A stretch of DNA of 64,000 nt. Source: AWTP1-13 sp033764875 (GTDB lineage Bacteria > Pseudomonadota > Alphaproteobacteria > Rhizobiales > Hyphomicrobiaceae). The notes beneath the pieces are model-generated. The model saw only the letters and a program-made list of their open reading frames with translations. It was not told the origin of the DNA and did not search any database. This document shows, piece after piece, positions 55,935 to 64,000 of this stretch (its first letter is position 1; each line of letters begins with the position of its first letter). The stretch covers positions 62,001 through 126,000 of the forward strand of contig JANRIO010000120.1 in NCBI GenBank assembly GCA_033764875.1, given 5' to 3'. A program made the position numbers and the translations under genes.

Positions 55935-56036
55935 TCAACGCGTAAGAGACCTGAAAAGAGCTACAAGACCAGCGCATAGAAGCACGACCGCGACCACCAC
56001 CACCAATACGACGATCCAGAGCATCCAGTCGAGCAT
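55935..56036 (-). CDS. Very small single-pass membrane protein next to selD
   Basis: 33 aa: MLDWMLWIVVLVVVVAVVLLCAG forms one hydrophobic helix, followed by a short basic end (RSLTR). The tail and helix are typical of small membrane peptides such as those that accompany transporters or oxidases. AGGG lies upstream of ATG 56036. It lies between DUF1223 and selD. A real gene is plausible but the size makes the call tentative. Confidence 0.42.
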   Translation of the reverse strand: MLDWMLWIVVLVVVVAVVLLCAGLVALFRSLTR

Positions 56037-56128
56037 CACGCCGGCCCTGTCGAGGGTGGCCGCCTCTGGCTCCGATCGCCCGCGAAGGGCCGCCCTAAGC
56101 GCCGAGCTCGGGGCGGCGCTCGCACGGC

Positions 56129-56875
56129 TCACCCTTTCCATTCGAGCTGCGTGACGGCAGCAATGGGGCCGCCCGGTGCCAGCTGCACCATGACCACCAA
56201 AGACTGCACGTTTGGCCCGCCCAGTTCGGAGATGGGCACGCGCCAGGTCCGTGCAGTCCCCTCCCAGTCGCCGACGACGCGGAGGGACTTGACGATATTG
56301 TGGTAGACGACCTCCCGATTGGCATTCTCGCCGCGCTTGATCGCGACGCGACCCTCCCGTTGAACCAGGGCGAGAATAACACGCGCACGGTCGGGCTTGA
56401 CCGATCCTGTCGCTGGGCCAACGGCTATCACGAGATCCTTTTCCGAAAGCTCGGTTTGCAGCGCAACAGGGTTGGAGCGCAACGCATTCTGCGCAATCGC
56501 AATCGCCTCCTCGATCTCCCGCCTCGAGCTCCCGACAACGTGCGTCCTGCCGCCGACCACGATTTGCGGCGTGTAGACCTGTCTGTCTCCCCGCCCTTGC
56601 GCGTACTCGTATTGCCGACGCGTGAATTCCGGCCTGGCGAAGGTATCCTTCCAGCCGAGGCGATCCCAGTAGTCCACGGGAAGCGAGAGCGCGACCACGT
56701 CGCGCCTCGCGATGAACGTCGGCAGCAGCGCGTCAGCCGGCGGACACGATGAGCATCCCTGGCTCGTGTACAGCTCCAAGAGCACTGCCGGCCCCTGAGC
56801 TCCAGCGTGTGTCGCCGAGCAGAGTAGGGGTATCAGGACCAAGCCGGCCCGCAGTGCAAGTTTCAGGTGCCGCAT
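56129..56875 (-). CDS. DUF1223 secreted CxxC thioredoxin-like protein
   Basis: 248 aa. The signal peptide (LALRAGLVLIPLLCSATHAGA, cut near residue 27) is followed by LLELYTSQGCSSCPPADALLP with Cys41-x2-Cys44 and DYWDRLGWKDTFA, diagnostic of DUF1223. The fold is thioredoxin-like with a CxxC thought to be redox-active in the periplasm. The start at ATG 56875 has GGTGG upstream. Its place between a DoxD-like gene and selD suggests a reductive or thiol step in selenium oxyanion handling, but this is inference. Confidence 0.85.
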   Translation of the reverse strand: MRHLKLALRAGLVLIPLLCSATHAGAQGPAVLLELYTSQGCSSCPPADALLPTFIARRDVVALSLPVDYWDRLGWKDTFARPEFTRRQYEYAQGRGDRQVYTPQIVVGGRTHVVGSSRREIEEAIAIAQNALRSNPVALQTELSEKDLVIAVGPATGSVKPDRARVILALVQREGRVAIKRGENANREVVYHNIVKSLRVVGDWEGTARTWRVPISELGGPNVQSLVVMVQLAPGGPIAAVTQLEWKG

Positions 56876-57047
56876 GGCTTGCCACCCCCGAGATCCATGG
56901 TTGCCGTCCGAATGCCGGGCCGCCGCAGACGGGCGCGCCGCAACGGCGGCGTGTCGAAGGTCTGAGGCAACCGGCGCACATCCATCAACTCGACTGGCTC
57001 CTGGTTCCATCGTTCGCGCGCCCGGCTCGCGATTTGCGCCGCGATCC

Positions 57048-57695
57048 TCACGCAAAGCGCCGGTAGATCGTGGTGAGGAGGTTGCCCTTGGAATCGGCGG
57101 TTCTGCGCGCCAGCAGGGCATCAAGACCCAAGCTCATGCCGGCCCTTGTCACAATCAAGAAGCCCATCGTGAACACAAGGAACATGTACAGCCACGGCCA
57201 CTCGTGCGGATGCTGATAGAGACCAAGCCACAGCTGGAGCGTGAACAGGATCCCGACGACGGCCATCGGGCGCACGAAGAAGCCGAGCATGAAGGCGACG
57301 CCCAGCGAGAACTCGGTCAGAAAGACCAGCGGATTGAGCACCGGCAGGGCGGGCAGCATGACGTGGGTGACGAACCACCTGTGTATCTCGAAGGCCGCGT
57401 AGCGGGTTTCCTCCTCTGTCCAGTACCGCAGTCCTCCCGATACGGGGAGAGGCAGCTTCCAGAGCGACCCCTGGAACCACATGCATCCGAGCATGAACCG
57501 CATCAGCCACGTGGCCACATGCTCGTAGGTGCGCTGCGCCGGATCGGACTGCCAGACCCGCCAGGCGATCCAGACTGAGGCGGCGATAAGCAGCAGGAAG
57601 ACGACGACGAGCAGCGGCCCCACCCCGCTCCCCTCGTGATCGGGCGTCCTGCCGATGAGAAAGTAGAACGTGTCTGTGAAGGGGTTGGTGCGCAT
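57048..57695 (-). CDS. DoxD/DoxX-family small membrane subunit-like protein
   Basis: 215 aa with four or five membrane segments. The conserved WLMRFMLGCMWFQGSLWKLPLP, FEIHRWFVTHVMLPALPVLNPLVFLTEFSLGVAFMLGF and the Gly/Arg pattern fit the DoxD (thiosulfate:quinone oxidoreductase large subunit) branch of the DoxX superfamily. DoxD/DoxX pass electrons from sulfur compounds to quinones. No DoxA partner is seen here. Start at ATG 57695 is preferred over an upstream GTG at 57758. Its position beside DUF1223 and selD hints at chalcogen redox chemistry. Confidence 0.72.
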   Translation of the reverse strand: MRTNPFTDTFYFLIGRTPDHEGSGVGPLLVVVFLLLIAASVWIAWRVWQSDPAQRTYEHVATWLMRFMLGCMWFQGSLWKLPLPVSGGLRYWTEEETRYAAFEIHRWFVTHVMLPALPVLNPLVFLTEFSLGVAFMLGFFVRPMAVVGILFTLQLWLGLYQHPHEWPWLYMFLVFTMGFLIVTRAGMSLGLDALLARRTADSKGNLLTTIYRRFA

Positions 57696-57806
57696 GGCCA
57701 GCCTCGGATTTGTCGTGTACGGACCTATGATCACCAGTACGCTCACGAAAGCGATCACGTTTCAACACATGGAAGAGAGAACCGCGCGCAGGGATCCGGC
57801 TCGTCA

Positions 57807-59375
57807 TCAGACTGCGCCTCGGGTCGCGAGCTGACCGTCCGACAGCCGCGTTGGCAGCGTGGAGATGCGCAGGCAGGCGCGCACCGCACGCGAAAGCCCG
57901 TCGATGGCCAGGGTCAGCACGATGGTCGCCAGGATCAGCACAAGGGCGCGGTCGAAACGCAGCTCGGAGATGGCCGCATCGACGTAGTAGCCGAGCGTCT
58001 TCACACCCAGGATTCCGAATATCGCGCTCTCGCGCACGATGATCTCCCAGCGGTAGAGGCAGTAGGCCAGGAACTGGCCGTAGATCCGCGGCAGCGTATC
58101 GTAGGCATAGAGATCGAGCCCGGTAGGAGCGTCCGGCCGGTACGCGATCTGGTCCGCGTGCCGTCCCAGAAGGTAGGCGACGATTGCGCCGTTGTGGAAT
58201 GCAAGTGCCACAATGGCCGGCAACATCGACGGTCCGAGCGTCTGCAGCAGGACATACGCCAGCATGTATTCCGGCGTCGAGCGGGCAGCAACCAGGACCA
58301 GGCGTCCGGCGAAATGGCCCGACAGCCCCGCGAACCGGCGCGCGACCAACGGGAACGTCGCGAGCGCCAGTATCGCCATCCCCACGAGGGCGATCTGCGA
58401 CAGGATCAGGGTATTGTAGATGCCCGGCAGGATCTGGTTCTGCAGGATGGGCACAAACCAATCCCAGGTCGCCAGCAACTTCGCATCGATCCCGTGGATG
58501 CCGGCGCGCCGTAGCGGCTCCGGCACGATCTCCACGGACAGGAAGCGCACGAGATTGTCGACGGCCGACGATCCGCTCGTCGAGGCGGGAAGCACGAGGA
58601 TGCTGATCACGATCAGAGCCGGCAGCGTGGACGCGCGTGCCCAGATGCGGCGCGTGCCGATCAGCGCGAAGAATACGAGCAGCAGGGCTGCCGCGGCACC
58701 ATAGTGGCCTTGGCGAAAGTAGGTCTCGAGATGAAAGCCGATGGTTGGCAGCCCAATGAAGCCGAGGACGAGCGTCGATCGCATGCCGCATTCCAGGCGG
58801 TAGAGCGCATATGTCTTCATCCGCGCGGCGAGGTCCGGCAGGCGGGCATAGGCGAAGGCCGAGACCTGCGACGTATTGGGCGGCAGCGCCCGCTCGGCGC
58901 TGCGATCGGCCTCCTCGATCATCTCCGCGAATACCTTGGCGAAGATACCGGAATACGGAAGCGCGATGGCGAGTATGCCCGCCAGCGGCCCTATGCCGAA
59001 GATCTGCATGAGCAGCAGCGCCCAGAACAGCTCATGCACAGCCCGGAGGCCGATGGCTGTGCCGCGCACGGCTCGCGACCGGCTGTAGGCGATCGACATG
59101 ACCAGCCCCGCCGCGGCGCCGAGCGATACGCCAAGCGTGGCGAACGCAATCGTCAGCACGATGCTCCAGAGCTCGATCGACAGGAGGTCGGGCGCCATCA
59201 GCCCCGCCAGGAGGCGCGCAAGCTCGTCCCACGGGCTCAGCGCCGTGATCGCCAGGTTCGCGAGCACCAGGCATAGCGCGGCGCAGGCTCCGAACCAGAG
59301 GCTGACGCGGCCGTAGCTGAGCGCGGGCAGAGACCATGCCCTGCGCCCGGCTGGCGTTGGAACGGAGAGGCTCAC
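57807..59375 (-). CDS. ABC permease, tandem fusion of two PhnE-type domains
   Basis: 522 aa, about twice the size of a PhnE permease. Two halves each carry a transport-permease EAA-like loop (SAFAYARLPDLAARMKTYALYRLECG; DTLPRIYGQFLAYCLYRWEIIVRESAIFGILGV) followed by an equivalent GFIGLPTIGFHLE/LGVKTLGYYVDAA stretch. The protein thus fuses the two permease units normally made as a homodimer, with about twelve membrane segments. GTG start overlapping the ATPase gene (GTGA). Together with the ATPase and binding protein it would import a phosphonate-like oxyanion, probably selenate or related. Confidence 0.87.
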   Translation of the reverse strand: MSLSVPTPAGRRAWSLPALSYGRVSLWFGACAALCLVLANLAITALSPWDELARLLAGLMAPDLLSIELWSIVLTIAFATLGVSLGAAAGLVMSIAYSRSRAVRGTAIGLRAVHELFWALLLMQIFGIGPLAGILAIALPYSGIFAKVFAEMIEEADRSAERALPPNTSQVSAFAYARLPDLAARMKTYALYRLECGMRSTLVLGFIGLPTIGFHLETYFRQGHYGAAAALLLVFFALIGTRRIWARASTLPALIVISILVLPASTSGSSAVDNLVRFLSVEIVPEPLRRAGIHGIDAKLLATWDWFVPILQNQILPGIYNTLILSQIALVGMAILALATFPLVARRFAGLSGHFAGRLVLVAARSTPEYMLAYVLLQTLGPSMLPAIVALAFHNGAIVAYLLGRHADQIAYRPDAPTGLDLYAYDTLPRIYGQFLAYCLYRWEIIVRESAIFGILGVKTLGYYVDAAISELRFDRALVLILATIVLTLAIDGLSRAVRACLRISTLPTRLSDGQLATRGAV

Positions 59376-60046
59376 GCCAGGCCCCCAAACCGCAGGAGCA
59401 GGTCCTGTGCGCTCAGGGATTTCGCCGGCGCGTCGACGACCTTGCGGCCTTCGTCGAGCACAACGATGCGGTCCGCGTGCTCCAAGGCTTGCTGGACATC
59501 GTGCAGGATGATGACGGCGGTGGGATGCCGCGCCTTGATCAGCTTCAACAGATTGCCGCCTTGCACGCGGTCGAGGGCCGACACCGGCTCGTCGGCGAGC
59601 AGGATCGGCCGGCCGTTGTAGAGCGCGCGCGCAAGGGACACCCGTTGCTGCTGGCCGCCCGACAAGGTCCCGGCCTGCTGGAACATCTGCTCCTCCAGCC
59701 CCACGTCAGCCAGGAGCGCGCGGATCTCGCTGACGCGCTCCGCGCAGGGCCAAATCAGCGTTCGCAGGTTTGCGGCGGTCGAATAGCGGTCGAGGCGGCC
59801 CGCATAGACATTGTGGAAGACCGAAAGCGTCTCCACCAGCGATGCCGTTTGCGGGACAAGTGCTGCCGTGTCGGCGCTCTGCGCATAGAGCAGCTTGAGC
59901 AGCGTCGATTTGCCGGCGCCGCTGCGTCCCATGAGCGCCACGGTCTCGCGGTGCTGGACCGCGAGATCGATGCCGTGCAGCACCTGCCGCCCGTCGAATG
60001 CTGCGCGAGCATCTGCCAGCGACAGGACCGATGCTGCATGCTGCAT
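59372..60046 (-). CDS. ABC transporter ATP-binding protein, PhnC-like
   Basis: 224 aa. Walker A GRSGAGKST at residues 40-48, signature LSGGQQQRVSLARAL near 135 and Walker B ILLADEPVSALD near 156, with H-loop LHDVQQAL. The domain is smaller than most PhnC proteins. Start ATG 60046 preferred over an upstream TTG that lies inside the binding-protein gene. Overlaps the permease start by GTGA. Genes binding protein, ATPase and permease are on one transcript. Confidence 0.9.
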   Translation of the reverse strand: MQHAASVLSLADARAAFDGRQVLHGIDLAVQHRETVALMGRSGAGKSTLLKLLYAQSADTAALVPQTASLVETLSVFHNVYAGRLDRYSTAANLRTLIWPCAERVSEIRALLADVGLEEQMFQQAGTLSGGQQQRVSLARALYNGRPILLADEPVSALDRVQGGNLLKLIKARHPTAVIILHDVQQALEHADRIVVLDEGRKVVDAPAKSLSAQDLLLRFGGLA

Positions 60047-60062
60047 TGCGGGGCCCGTCCGG

Positions 60063-60941
60063 TCAGTTGAGCAGTCCGGCAACGCCGCCGACGTCCTCGA
60101 TGACCTTGTAGTCGGCGTTGCTGGCCGGGATGAACTTCTTGCGGTCCATCACCTGGAGCAGCTTGGGATCGTCGATGGCGAGAATGGCCTGCTGAAGTCG
60201 GGCCTTGAAGCCGGCTCCGAACGTGCCGTCCACGTCGCCGCGAACCACCCAGTGATAGTCGGGAAACGTCGGGGTCTCCCAGATGATGACGACCTTCTTC
60301 GGGTCGACCTTGCCGGCGGCCACCTCGCGATCGAAGGTCAAGTGATCGACGGCGCCCACCTGGAAGGCGCCCGACTGGACGAGTTGCGCGGTGCGGCTAT
60401 GGTCCCCTGAGAAGCCCACCGTCGGAAACACCTCGTCAGGCCCTTTTCCGAGCGCCTGCCGGATGAAGTGCTCCGGGAACACGCGGCCGGACGTGGACGT
60501 CCGCGCGCCGAACGTGAACGTCTTGCCGGCGATCGCCTTTGGAAAGTCCGGCCCGCGGACCAAGCCTGTCGACGCATTCGCAATGAAGTAGCTCGTGAAC
60601 TTCACGTCCTCGATGCCCTGCGCGATCGCCTCAGCACCGGGAGAAGCCCGCCTCGCCTGCACGCCCGTGAAGCCCCCGAACCAGGCAAGCTGCACCTGAT
60701 TGCTGGCAAATGCCGTCACGGCAGCGGGGTAGCTCTTGACCGGCAAGTACGTCACGGCGACGCCAAGCTTGCTCTCGAAATATTTCGCATACGCGGCAAA
60801 GCGTTCCGCAAGACGCGTCTCGTCCTGATCCGGAATGGCGGTAAAGACCAACGTCTTGGTCTGCGCCGATGCGGCGCCGAGCGTGGTCAAAATCGCGAGC
60901 AAAAAGACGAAAAGCTCGAGCCCTGATCTGCGTACGCGCAT
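60063..60941 (-). CDS. PhnD-type ABC binding protein, probable selenium-oxyanion class
   Basis: 292 aa with signal peptide (LELFVFLLAILTTLGAASA, cut near residue 26). The mature start LVFTAIPDQDETRLAERFAAYAKYFESKLG and FASNQVQLAWFGGFTGVQARR are typical of phosphate/phosphonate binding proteins (PhnD family). Related sequences near selD are annotated, as far as I recall, as putative selenate ABC binding proteins. That assignment rests on genome context, which is also present here. GGGGGAAG lies before ATG 60941. Confidence 0.82.
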   Translation of the reverse strand: MRVRRSGLELFVFLLAILTTLGAASAQTKTLVFTAIPDQDETRLAERFAAYAKYFESKLGVAVTYLPVKSYPAAVTAFASNQVQLAWFGGFTGVQARRASPGAEAIAQGIEDVKFTSYFIANASTGLVRGPDFPKAIAGKTFTFGARTSTSGRVFPEHFIRQALGKGPDEVFPTVGFSGDHSRTAQLVQSGAFQVGAVDHLTFDREVAAGKVDPKKVVIIWETPTFPDYHWVVRGDVDGTFGAGFKARLQQAILAIDDPKLLQVMDRKKFIPASNADYKVIEDVGGVAGLLN

Positions 60942-61077
60942 CGCTTCCCCCAAAATATGCTCGCAGGCGCAGAAGCCCGCGTCCGGTTTCAATCAAACTA
61001 CGTCAACGGGCCTTCGATCGTTACACGCCGGCTATGGGAAGCCAATGCCCAGCGGTAACGATCGCGTGAGGTGCACC

Positions 61078-61896
61078 CTAGCACGTGGCAATCGCAACGG
61101 ATGCGACAGCGCCCAGCGCGACTTCGCCGTCGTTGAACCGTGCGCGCAGCGCGCTGCCGAAATGCTCCAGAACGGCATCGCGCCGGCTGCCAAAGCCGGC
61201 GAGCAGGCTCGCCATCCCCGGCGCAAACGCAAGACGCTCGACGAGCCATTGCGCGGATGGCGCGCGAAGAGCCGCGCGGACGGTCGTGAGCTCGACGGTC
61301 TGCAACCCGACTGTCTTGAAGAGGTCCCGAAAGCGATCGGGATCGACGAAGCGCAGCTGGGCGGGTAGCGCACCGGGCGGCACGTGTCCCAGAATGGCCT
61401 CGGCACTGGCGCGCAAGCCGGTCGCCAACTCGTAGTTGTGCGGCTCGGTCCAGGTGGCAATCGCAATGCGGCCGCCGGGGCGCACCACGCGCGCGAGCTC
61501 TCTCAGTCCTTTCTCCGCCTCCGGAAACAGGATGATGCCGAATATGGAGATCCCCACGTCATAGGCTGCGTCCGGCAATGGCAGACTGCAGCCATCCGCG
61601 CACTCGGCCGCGAGCCGCAACCCCGACGCCTCCGCGCGCTGCCTGATGTGTGCCACCATGCCCGGCGCCGCGTCGATGGCCAGGACGTCGGCGCCCGCGC
61701 GCGCAAGTGCGAGGGCGCAGCCCCCCGCGCCGGCGCCGACATCGACGACCTTGCGGTGCTTGACGTCCCCCAGCGCGGAAATCGCTACGTCTGCCACTGC
61801 GGTCGTGAAGGGTTCGAACACCGCCTCATACACCAAGACGTGATCGTTCCACGCGGCGGGGTCCTGGTCGGGCTGTAGGTCCTTCGCACGTGTCAT
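61078..61896 (-). CDS. Class I SAM-dependent methyltransferase
   Basis: 272 aa. The SAM-binding site VVDVGAGAGGCALALARAGA (motif I near residue 57), acidic end AIDAAPGM, then DVGISIFGIILFPEAEKGL and GRIAIATWTEPH are a UbiE-type fold. Substrate cannot be read. It could methylate selenium or sulfur compounds, but no Cys-rich or thiol-binding motif is seen. It heads the minus-strand block containing the selenate-type transporter, and only 38 bases separate it from the divergent radical SAM gene. Confidence 0.8.
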   Translation of the reverse strand: MTRAKDLQPDQDPAAWNDHVLVYEAVFEPFTTAVADVAISALGDVKHRKVVDVGAGAGGCALALARAGADVLAIDAAPGMVAHIRQRAEASGLRLAAECADGCSLPLPDAAYDVGISIFGIILFPEAEKGLRELARVVRPGGRIAIATWTEPHNYELATGLRASAEAILGHVPPGALPAQLRFVDPDRFRDLFKTVGLQTVELTTVRAALRAPSAQWLVERLAFAPGMASLLAGFGSRRDAVLEHFGSALRARFNDGEVALGAVASVAIATC

Positions 61897-61934
61897 GCTA
61901 CTCACCCTGGACGCCAATCAGGAGTACACTTGCC

Positions 61935-62984
61935 ATGCCGACAGACGTCCCCGCAAGCCCGTCGCCCGCCGACAGCAGGGACGCTCGTTTCGCGCTCGGC
62001 CTCGGACTCACCAACGACTGCAACCTCGCCTGCAGCTTCTGCTATCGCGATACGAGCCGAGTGGACCGCCTGAGCCTGGCGCAAGTGCGCTCGGTCGTGG
62101 AAGGCATTCCCGTCCGCTCGGTCAACCTGGGAACCGGCGAAAACGGACTGCACCCCGAGTTCGAGCGGATCGTTTCCTATCTGTCGGGACAGCCGTTGAA
62201 GCTGACGATGACCTCCAACGGCCATTCGGTTCTCGTCTCCACCGACGAGCAGCTCAAGAAGTTCAGCGATATCGAGTTTTCCTTGGATTACCCGACGCAG
62301 GAGGAGCAGGACGCGCAGCGCGGCGAGGGCAACTGGGACCTCATCCACGCGCAGGCCGCCCGCTGTCGTGACCTCGGCGTTCCCGTGACATTCATCGCCG
62401 TCATGATGCGGTCGAACTACGATCGTCTCGCGGCCATCGCGCGCTTGGCCAAGGCCTATGACGCGCCGCTCCGCGTGAATGTCTATCAATCGGTGAAGTC
62501 CGATACGTTTGCCCTCACCTACGAGGAGTATTGGAAGGGCTTCGAGACCCTGCTCGGCGAGACCGATGTGATTGCGATCGGCGAGCCGCTGGTCCGGGCG
62601 ATGGCGGGCCTGCCGCCACGGCTCGGCGGCTGCGGCGTTTCAACCGTGCGCGTCACGCCGCGCGCGACGGTGCAGCCGTGCGTGTACTGGCCGGGGCCGG
62701 GAGACGCGCTGAGCCGGCTCATCGACACGGGAGCGGAGGTGGTCAACAGCCCCTCGTTCGAGCAAGCACGCACGGTGCCGTCGGCGTGCCGTTCCTGCCC
62801 CCATCTTGCGGCGTGCCACGGCGGATGCGCGGGCCGCCGTCGTCTCCAAGGTGCCCTCGCCGAGCCGGACACCTACTGTCCGATCGTGCGTGGAGACCGG
62901 AAACGGCTGTCGATCACCATGGCGGCAAGCCGCGAGCTTCCCAAGCTCGATAGCGCCTGCACGACCATCGTCATGGCGCGTTGA
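61935..62984 (+). CDS. Radical SAM/SPASM-domain enzyme
   Basis: 349 aa. The radical SAM cluster motif is C29-x3-C33-x2-C36 (CNLACSFCYRD). Near the C-terminus CRSCPHLAACHGGC and a final Cys in DTYCPI form a SPASM-like auxiliary cluster domain. Such enzymes modify peptides (RiPP maturation) or act on protein or cofactor substrates. AGGAG lies ten bases upstream. It is divergent from the methyltransferase and overlaps the HAD gene. No precursor peptide gene could be recognised beside it. Role in the selenium island is inference. Confidence 0.88.
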   Translation: MPTDVPASPSPADSRDARFALGLGLTNDCNLACSFCYRDTSRVDRLSLAQVRSVVEGIPVRSVNLGTGENGLHPEFERIVSYLSGQPLKLTMTSNGHSVLVSTDEQLKKFSDIEFSLDYPTQEEQDAQRGEGNWDLIHAQAARCRDLGVPVTFIAVMMRSNYDRLAAIARLAKAYDAPLRVNVYQSVKSDTFALTYEEYWKGFETLLGETDVIAIGEPLVRAMAGLPPRLGGCGVSTVRVTPRATVQPCVYWPGPGDALSRLIDTGAEVVNSPSFEQARTVPSACRSCPHLAACHGGCAGRRRLQGALAEPDTYCPIVRGDRKRLSITMAASRELPKLDSACTTIVMAR

Positions 62985-62992
62985 GCGACGCG

Positions 62993-63682
62993 ATGCCTCT
63001 TCCGCTCATGGCGTCGTGCCTGCTGTTCGACATGGACGGCACGTTGATCGACGCAACCAAGCTCATCGATCGCATCTGGATCGCCTGGAGCAAGCGGCAC
63101 GGCATCGATCCCCTGCAGGTGCTGTCGGGCTCGCGCGGCCAGCGCATCGTGGACACGGTGCGGGCCCACGCGCCGGCGAGTGACGTGGCGGCCGAGGTCG
63201 ATTGGCTGTCGCGCCAGGCCCACGACGAGCCGATTGGCCCCGACGCGATGCCGGGGGCAGCAGCGTTCCTTGCGGGCATTCCGGGAGATCGCTGGGCCGT
63301 CGTGACATCCGCAATGCGCCCACTCGCAGAGCATTGGCTCGCCACGGCCGGACTCCCCTGTCCGAGCGTGCTGGTCACGGGTGACGATGTCGCCGACGGC
63401 AAACCGGACCCGGGCGGCTATCTTCTGGCTCTGACGCGGCTTGCTTGTCCTCCCGCGCGCGCCGTCGTATTCGAGGATGCGCCGGCGGGCATCGAGGCGG
63501 CGTGCCGGGCAGGGATACGCGTCATTGGCATCGCAAATCCAGACATACGCCGCACCCCGGTCCTGAGCCATTGGATACCGGATTTCACCTGCCTTTCGCT
63601 CGTGCACGACGCCACCACGCAAACCTGCATCGTCAAGGCTTCGGATGCCGAGGCGCATCCGATCGCGTGCGCGCAGAACTGA
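62993..63682 (+). CDS. HAD-superfamily phosphatase (subfamily IA)
   Basis: 229 aa. Motif I DMDGTLID at residues 13-20 (Asp13 nucleophile), motif II VVTSAM near 101, motif III Lys in DGKPDPGG near 134 and motif IV VVFEDAPAGIEAACRAGIRVIGI near 150 are all intact. A beta-phosphoglucomutase- or glycerol-phosphatase-like hydrolase of phosphorylated small molecules. A TTG at 62981 overlaps the radical SAM stop, but ATG 62993 is the more likely start. Operon with the radical SAM gene. Confidence 0.88.
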   Translation: MPLPLMASCLLFDMDGTLIDATKLIDRIWIAWSKRHGIDPLQVLSGSRGQRIVDTVRAHAPASDVAAEVDWLSRQAHDEPIGPDAMPGAAAFLAGIPGDRWAVVTSAMRPLAEHWLATAGLPCPSVLVTGDDVADGKPDPGGYLLALTRLACPPARAVVFEDAPAGIEAACRAGIRVIGIANPDIRRTPVLSHWIPDFTCLSLVHDATTQTCIVKASDAEAHPIACAQN

Positions 63683-63975
63683 CAGCAGTCTTGGATATGC
63701 CTTCCGTGCAAGTCCGCCGGAATCACGCGCTCACGGTTCTCGGGCCGGGAGCGGCAGCCGACGCTGGCCACGAACTCGCCAAGCCCCGCTTCCGCTGCTT
63801 CCCGACGATCGCGGTGCACGTTTCGGGTCCAAGCCTCGCTGGAGACGAGTGCCGGCCATGCCGGCGCCTGGTGGCCCACCGCGAGCACTGCAACAGGCAT
63901 AGAGGGTCGAAAGCTGGAACGACCAGCGCCGGCACCCGTTGTCTACGGACTAAGGACGATCGAAAGGAGGCTACT

Positions 63976-64000
63976 ATGACGAGAATTGGAATCTTCCCAG
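63976..64000 (+). CDS. Start of a further gene, cut by the window end
   Basis: ATG at 63976 preceded by AAAGGAGG five bases upstream, one of the best ribosome sites in the window. Only MTRIGIFP is visible. The 293 bases between the HAD stop and this start hold no gene I can support. Given the strand and spacing it may belong to the radical SAM/HAD operon. Confidence 0.6.

Noticed and set aside
63683..63975. A small peptide or selenocysteine tRNA gene in the gap after the HAD gene, as expected beside a radical SAM enzyme
   Set aside because: No cloverleaf and no short frame with a good ribosome site found; left blank.

Overview
The window is 64 kb of high-G+C DNA from a proteobacterium. I read it as an alphaproteobacterium, probably of the Hyphomicrobiales. 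The reasons are the gene pairs (histone-deacetylase-like next to xseB, queA-tgt), a short ModE-type regulator, many tripartite tricarboxylate (Tct) binding proteins and coupled ATGA stop/start junctions. The taxonomic call is inference. I see no rRNA, tRNA, CRISPR array, prophage or insertion sequence. It looks like an ordinary chromosomal stretch with several accessory catabolic and transport islands.

Left part (1-7.5 kb): an envelope-polysaccharide neighbourhood. It has an extended SDR epimerase, a Gfo/Idh/MocA oxidoreductase, a GT2 glycosyltransferase, an OafA-type acyltransferase broken by a one-base shift in a 10-T tract, a PPP-type phosphatase with a complete bactofilin domain inserted in its catalytic domain, and a Wza-like export lipoprotein. 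8-15.6 kb: flavin oxidoreductases with Tct-type and branched-chain-amino-acid-type binding proteins, a PadR regulator with a palindromic operator, a membrane-anchored TAXI receptor and a small secreted cysteine protein. 16-22.4 kb: mostly housekeeping genes (NUDIX, metallo-beta-lactamase-fold hydrolase, xseB, histone-deacetylase-like, queA-tgt). The TGT has lost three of its four usual zinc ligands.

22.6-31.6 kb: two divergent catabolic sets around a MarR regulator. The minus set is an HpaB-type flavin hydroxylase plus an aspartoacylase-like amidohydrolase, with two copies of a likely MarR operator. The plus set runs M19 dipeptidase-like (metal ligands altered), Ldh-type dehydrogenase, SABATH-type carboxyl methyltransferase, an unrecognised 565-aa protein and DUF3726. 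Its tight overlaps suggest one undescribed pathway. 31.6-34.8 kb: modE-like, modC, modB, modA with a ModE-box palindrome. 34.8-39.4 kb: an RND efflux pump and adaptor. 39.7-54.6 kb: mixed metabolism, including a class IV aminotransferase, an FAH-family hydrolase, a Tat-exported VOC protein, katG with a strong terminator, a class III aminotransferase, a GAF-GGDEF diguanylate cyclase, an acyl-CoA synthetase and a complete TctC-TctB-TctA transporter.

Right end (54.8-64 kb): a probable selenium island. selD, a DUF1223 CxxC protein and a DoxD-like membrane protein lie beside a phosphonate/selenate-type ABC transporter whose permease is a tandem fusion. A SAM methyltransferase, and divergently a radical SAM/SPASM enzyme, a HAD phosphatase and the first codons of another gene, complete it. 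No known selenium-utilising enzyme (selA, selB, mnmH, senA/senB) is in the window. The final use of the selenophosphate is therefore open. The bactofilin-phosphatase chimera, the selenium island, the SABATH/DUF3726 cluster and the zinc-less TGT are the points most worth following.
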